From: an uncultured Clostridia bacterium
Lineage (GTDB): Bacteria; Bacillota; Clostridia; Christensenellales; Borkfalkiaceae
DNA length: 7,268 nucleotides
NCBI GenBank assembly: GCA_947630775.1
Contig: CANRIY010000077.1
Location: forward strand, 1-7,268
Direction of reading: 5' to 3'
Positions 6,998 through 7,268 of the stretch are shown in pieces. The notes beneath the pieces are model-generated. The model saw only the letters and a list, made by a program, of their open reading frames with translations, had not been told where the DNA came from and ran no database searches. The translations under genes and the position numbers were made by a program. How positions within the stretch are numbered: position 1 is the first letter of the stretch; each line of letters opens with the position of its first letter.

Positions 6998-7070
6998 CGT
7001 CATGGTGAGCGTAGTCGAACCATCACCTTATTTATAATGCGGTGATCCTTCGACGGAGCTCAGGATGACG
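6998..7070. repeat. 30-base inverted repeat with compensatory arm changes
   Basis: The arm at 6998-7027, read on the minus strand, matches the arm at 7041-7070 on the plus strand at 23 of 30 positions, around a 13-base AT-rich centre. Each arm can also fold alone: ATGGT...ACCAT in the first, ATCCT...AGGAT in the second. The GG/CC pair in one is swapped for CC/GG in the other, so pairing is kept. Cores of the TTCGAC...CTCA type flanked by GGATGAC are, from memory, frequent in intergenic repeats of many bacteria. This is probably one copy of a non-coding interspersed element. Confidence 0.75.
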
Positions 7071-7102
7071 TGATTTTGGAATCGTTGCCCACCCCCCTAC
7101 CC
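7061..7102 (+). repeat. Direct repeat copy 1 (about 42 bases)
   Basis: It begins CAGGATGACGT, continues through GAATCGTTGCCCAC and ends in CTACCC. It matches 7138-7176 apart from a few substitutions and small length differences in the middle and in the C-run. Its left end overlaps the inverted repeat at 6998-7070, so the two are parts of one composite element. Confidence 0.8.
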
Positions 7103-7119
7103 CCCTCCTCGGGAGGGGG
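7101..7119. repeat. GC-rich hairpin between the direct repeats
   Basis: CCCCCTCC (7101-7108) pairs perfectly with GGAGGGGG (7112-7119) across a three-base loop. No T-tract follows on either strand, so it is unlikely to be an intrinsic terminator. It lies in the segment that separates the two direct repeat copies. Confidence 0.7.
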
Positions 7120-7137
7120 CATAGATCGCGCGCGGGG

Positions 7138-7176
7138 CAGGATGACGTAATTAGAATCGTTGCCCACTCCCTACCC
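7138..7176 (+). repeat. Direct repeat copy 2 (about 39 bases)
   Basis: Second copy of the unit at 7061-7102, sharing CAGGATGACGT, GAATCGTTGCCCAC and CTACCC. The TTCGAC half of the hairpin arm present before copy 1 is missing here; the flank is instead a CG-rich run (GCGCGCGGGG). Confidence 0.8.
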
Positions 7177-7202
7177 GTTGCGGCGGCAGGAACCGCCGCA
7201 AC
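7177..7202. repeat. Perfect 10-base hairpin
   Basis: GTTGCGGCGG (7177-7186) pairs with CCGCCGCAAC (7193-7202) over a six-base loop CAGGAA. It is very stable and has no T-tract after it. It directly follows direct repeat copy 2 and belongs to the same repeat-dense block. Confidence 0.75.
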
Positions 7203-7204
7203 CC

Positions 7205-7268
7205 CGTCGGCGAGGCCACGCCTCCTGTCGCGGCGTCCCTCACAGCCCATCGGGCTGTTGAGGAGAAT
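7205..7268. repeat. End of repeat block with two further small hairpins
   Basis: GAGGC/GCCTC (7212-7224, loop CAC) and ACAGCCC/GGGCTGT (7242-7258, loop ATC) continue the run of hairpins to the window edge. No gene or RNA family is recognised. The block is probably truncated by the end of the window. Confidence 0.5.

Noticed and set aside
6831..7037. Plus-strand 68-codon open frame
   Set aside because: It starts inside the promoter of the opposite gene, lacks an RBS and runs into the inverted repeat.
7061..7176. CRISPR array
   Set aside because: There are only two imperfect direct repeats, of unequal length, separated by a hairpin-forming segment, with no third repeat.
7032..7250. Minus-strand 72-codon open frame
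   Set aside because: It lies entirely within hairpins and direct repeats; its Arg/Ala-rich product reflects the GC-rich repeats, and no RBS is seen.

Overview
The window is dominated by one very large gene on the minus strand (103-6744). It encodes a 2,213-residue secreted lipoprotein that I do not recognise as a named family. The gene looks monocistronic. It has a near-consensus sigma-A type promoter (-35 TTGACA, 17-base spacer, -10 TAGAAT), a purine-rich ribosome binding site six bases before the ATG, and a strong hairpin terminator about 35 bases after the TAA. The long open frames on the plus strand are shadows: they run codon-for-codon opposite this gene and stay open because the gene almost never uses TTA, CTA or TCA codons.

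The organism is probably a bacterium of the Bacillota, most likely an uncultured, gut-type Clostridia lineage. This rests on the lipobox signal peptide ending LFAC, the MucBP-like N-terminal region, the 'HxDxDxDxxCDxCG' spacers I associate with giant surface proteins of Clostridia, and the promoter and RBS style. It is inference; nothing in the window fixes the taxon.

Layout from low to high coordinate: 31-68 terminator; 103-6744 the lipoprotein gene, with its C-terminus at the low end; 6745-6850 AT-rich leader and promoter; 6851-6997 intergenic sequence without a recognisable feature; 6998-7268 a dense set of inverted and direct repeats that looks like a non-coding interspersed repeat and probably runs off the window.

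The lipoprotein reads as a modular, beta-rich extracellular protein. After the lipid-anchored Cys23 come an acidic linker, a MucBP-like region, and then four tryptophan/tyrosine-rich sandwich-like modules (M1-M4). Each is preceded by a His/Cys spacer. Two long units, M1-Q1-R1-Cys (residues about 241-1114) and M2-Q2-R2-Cys (about 1119-1770), appear to be a diverged tandem duplication. M3 and M4 follow. I see no catalytic motif, sortase signal or S-layer domain, so adhesion or ligand binding at the cell surface is the best guess.
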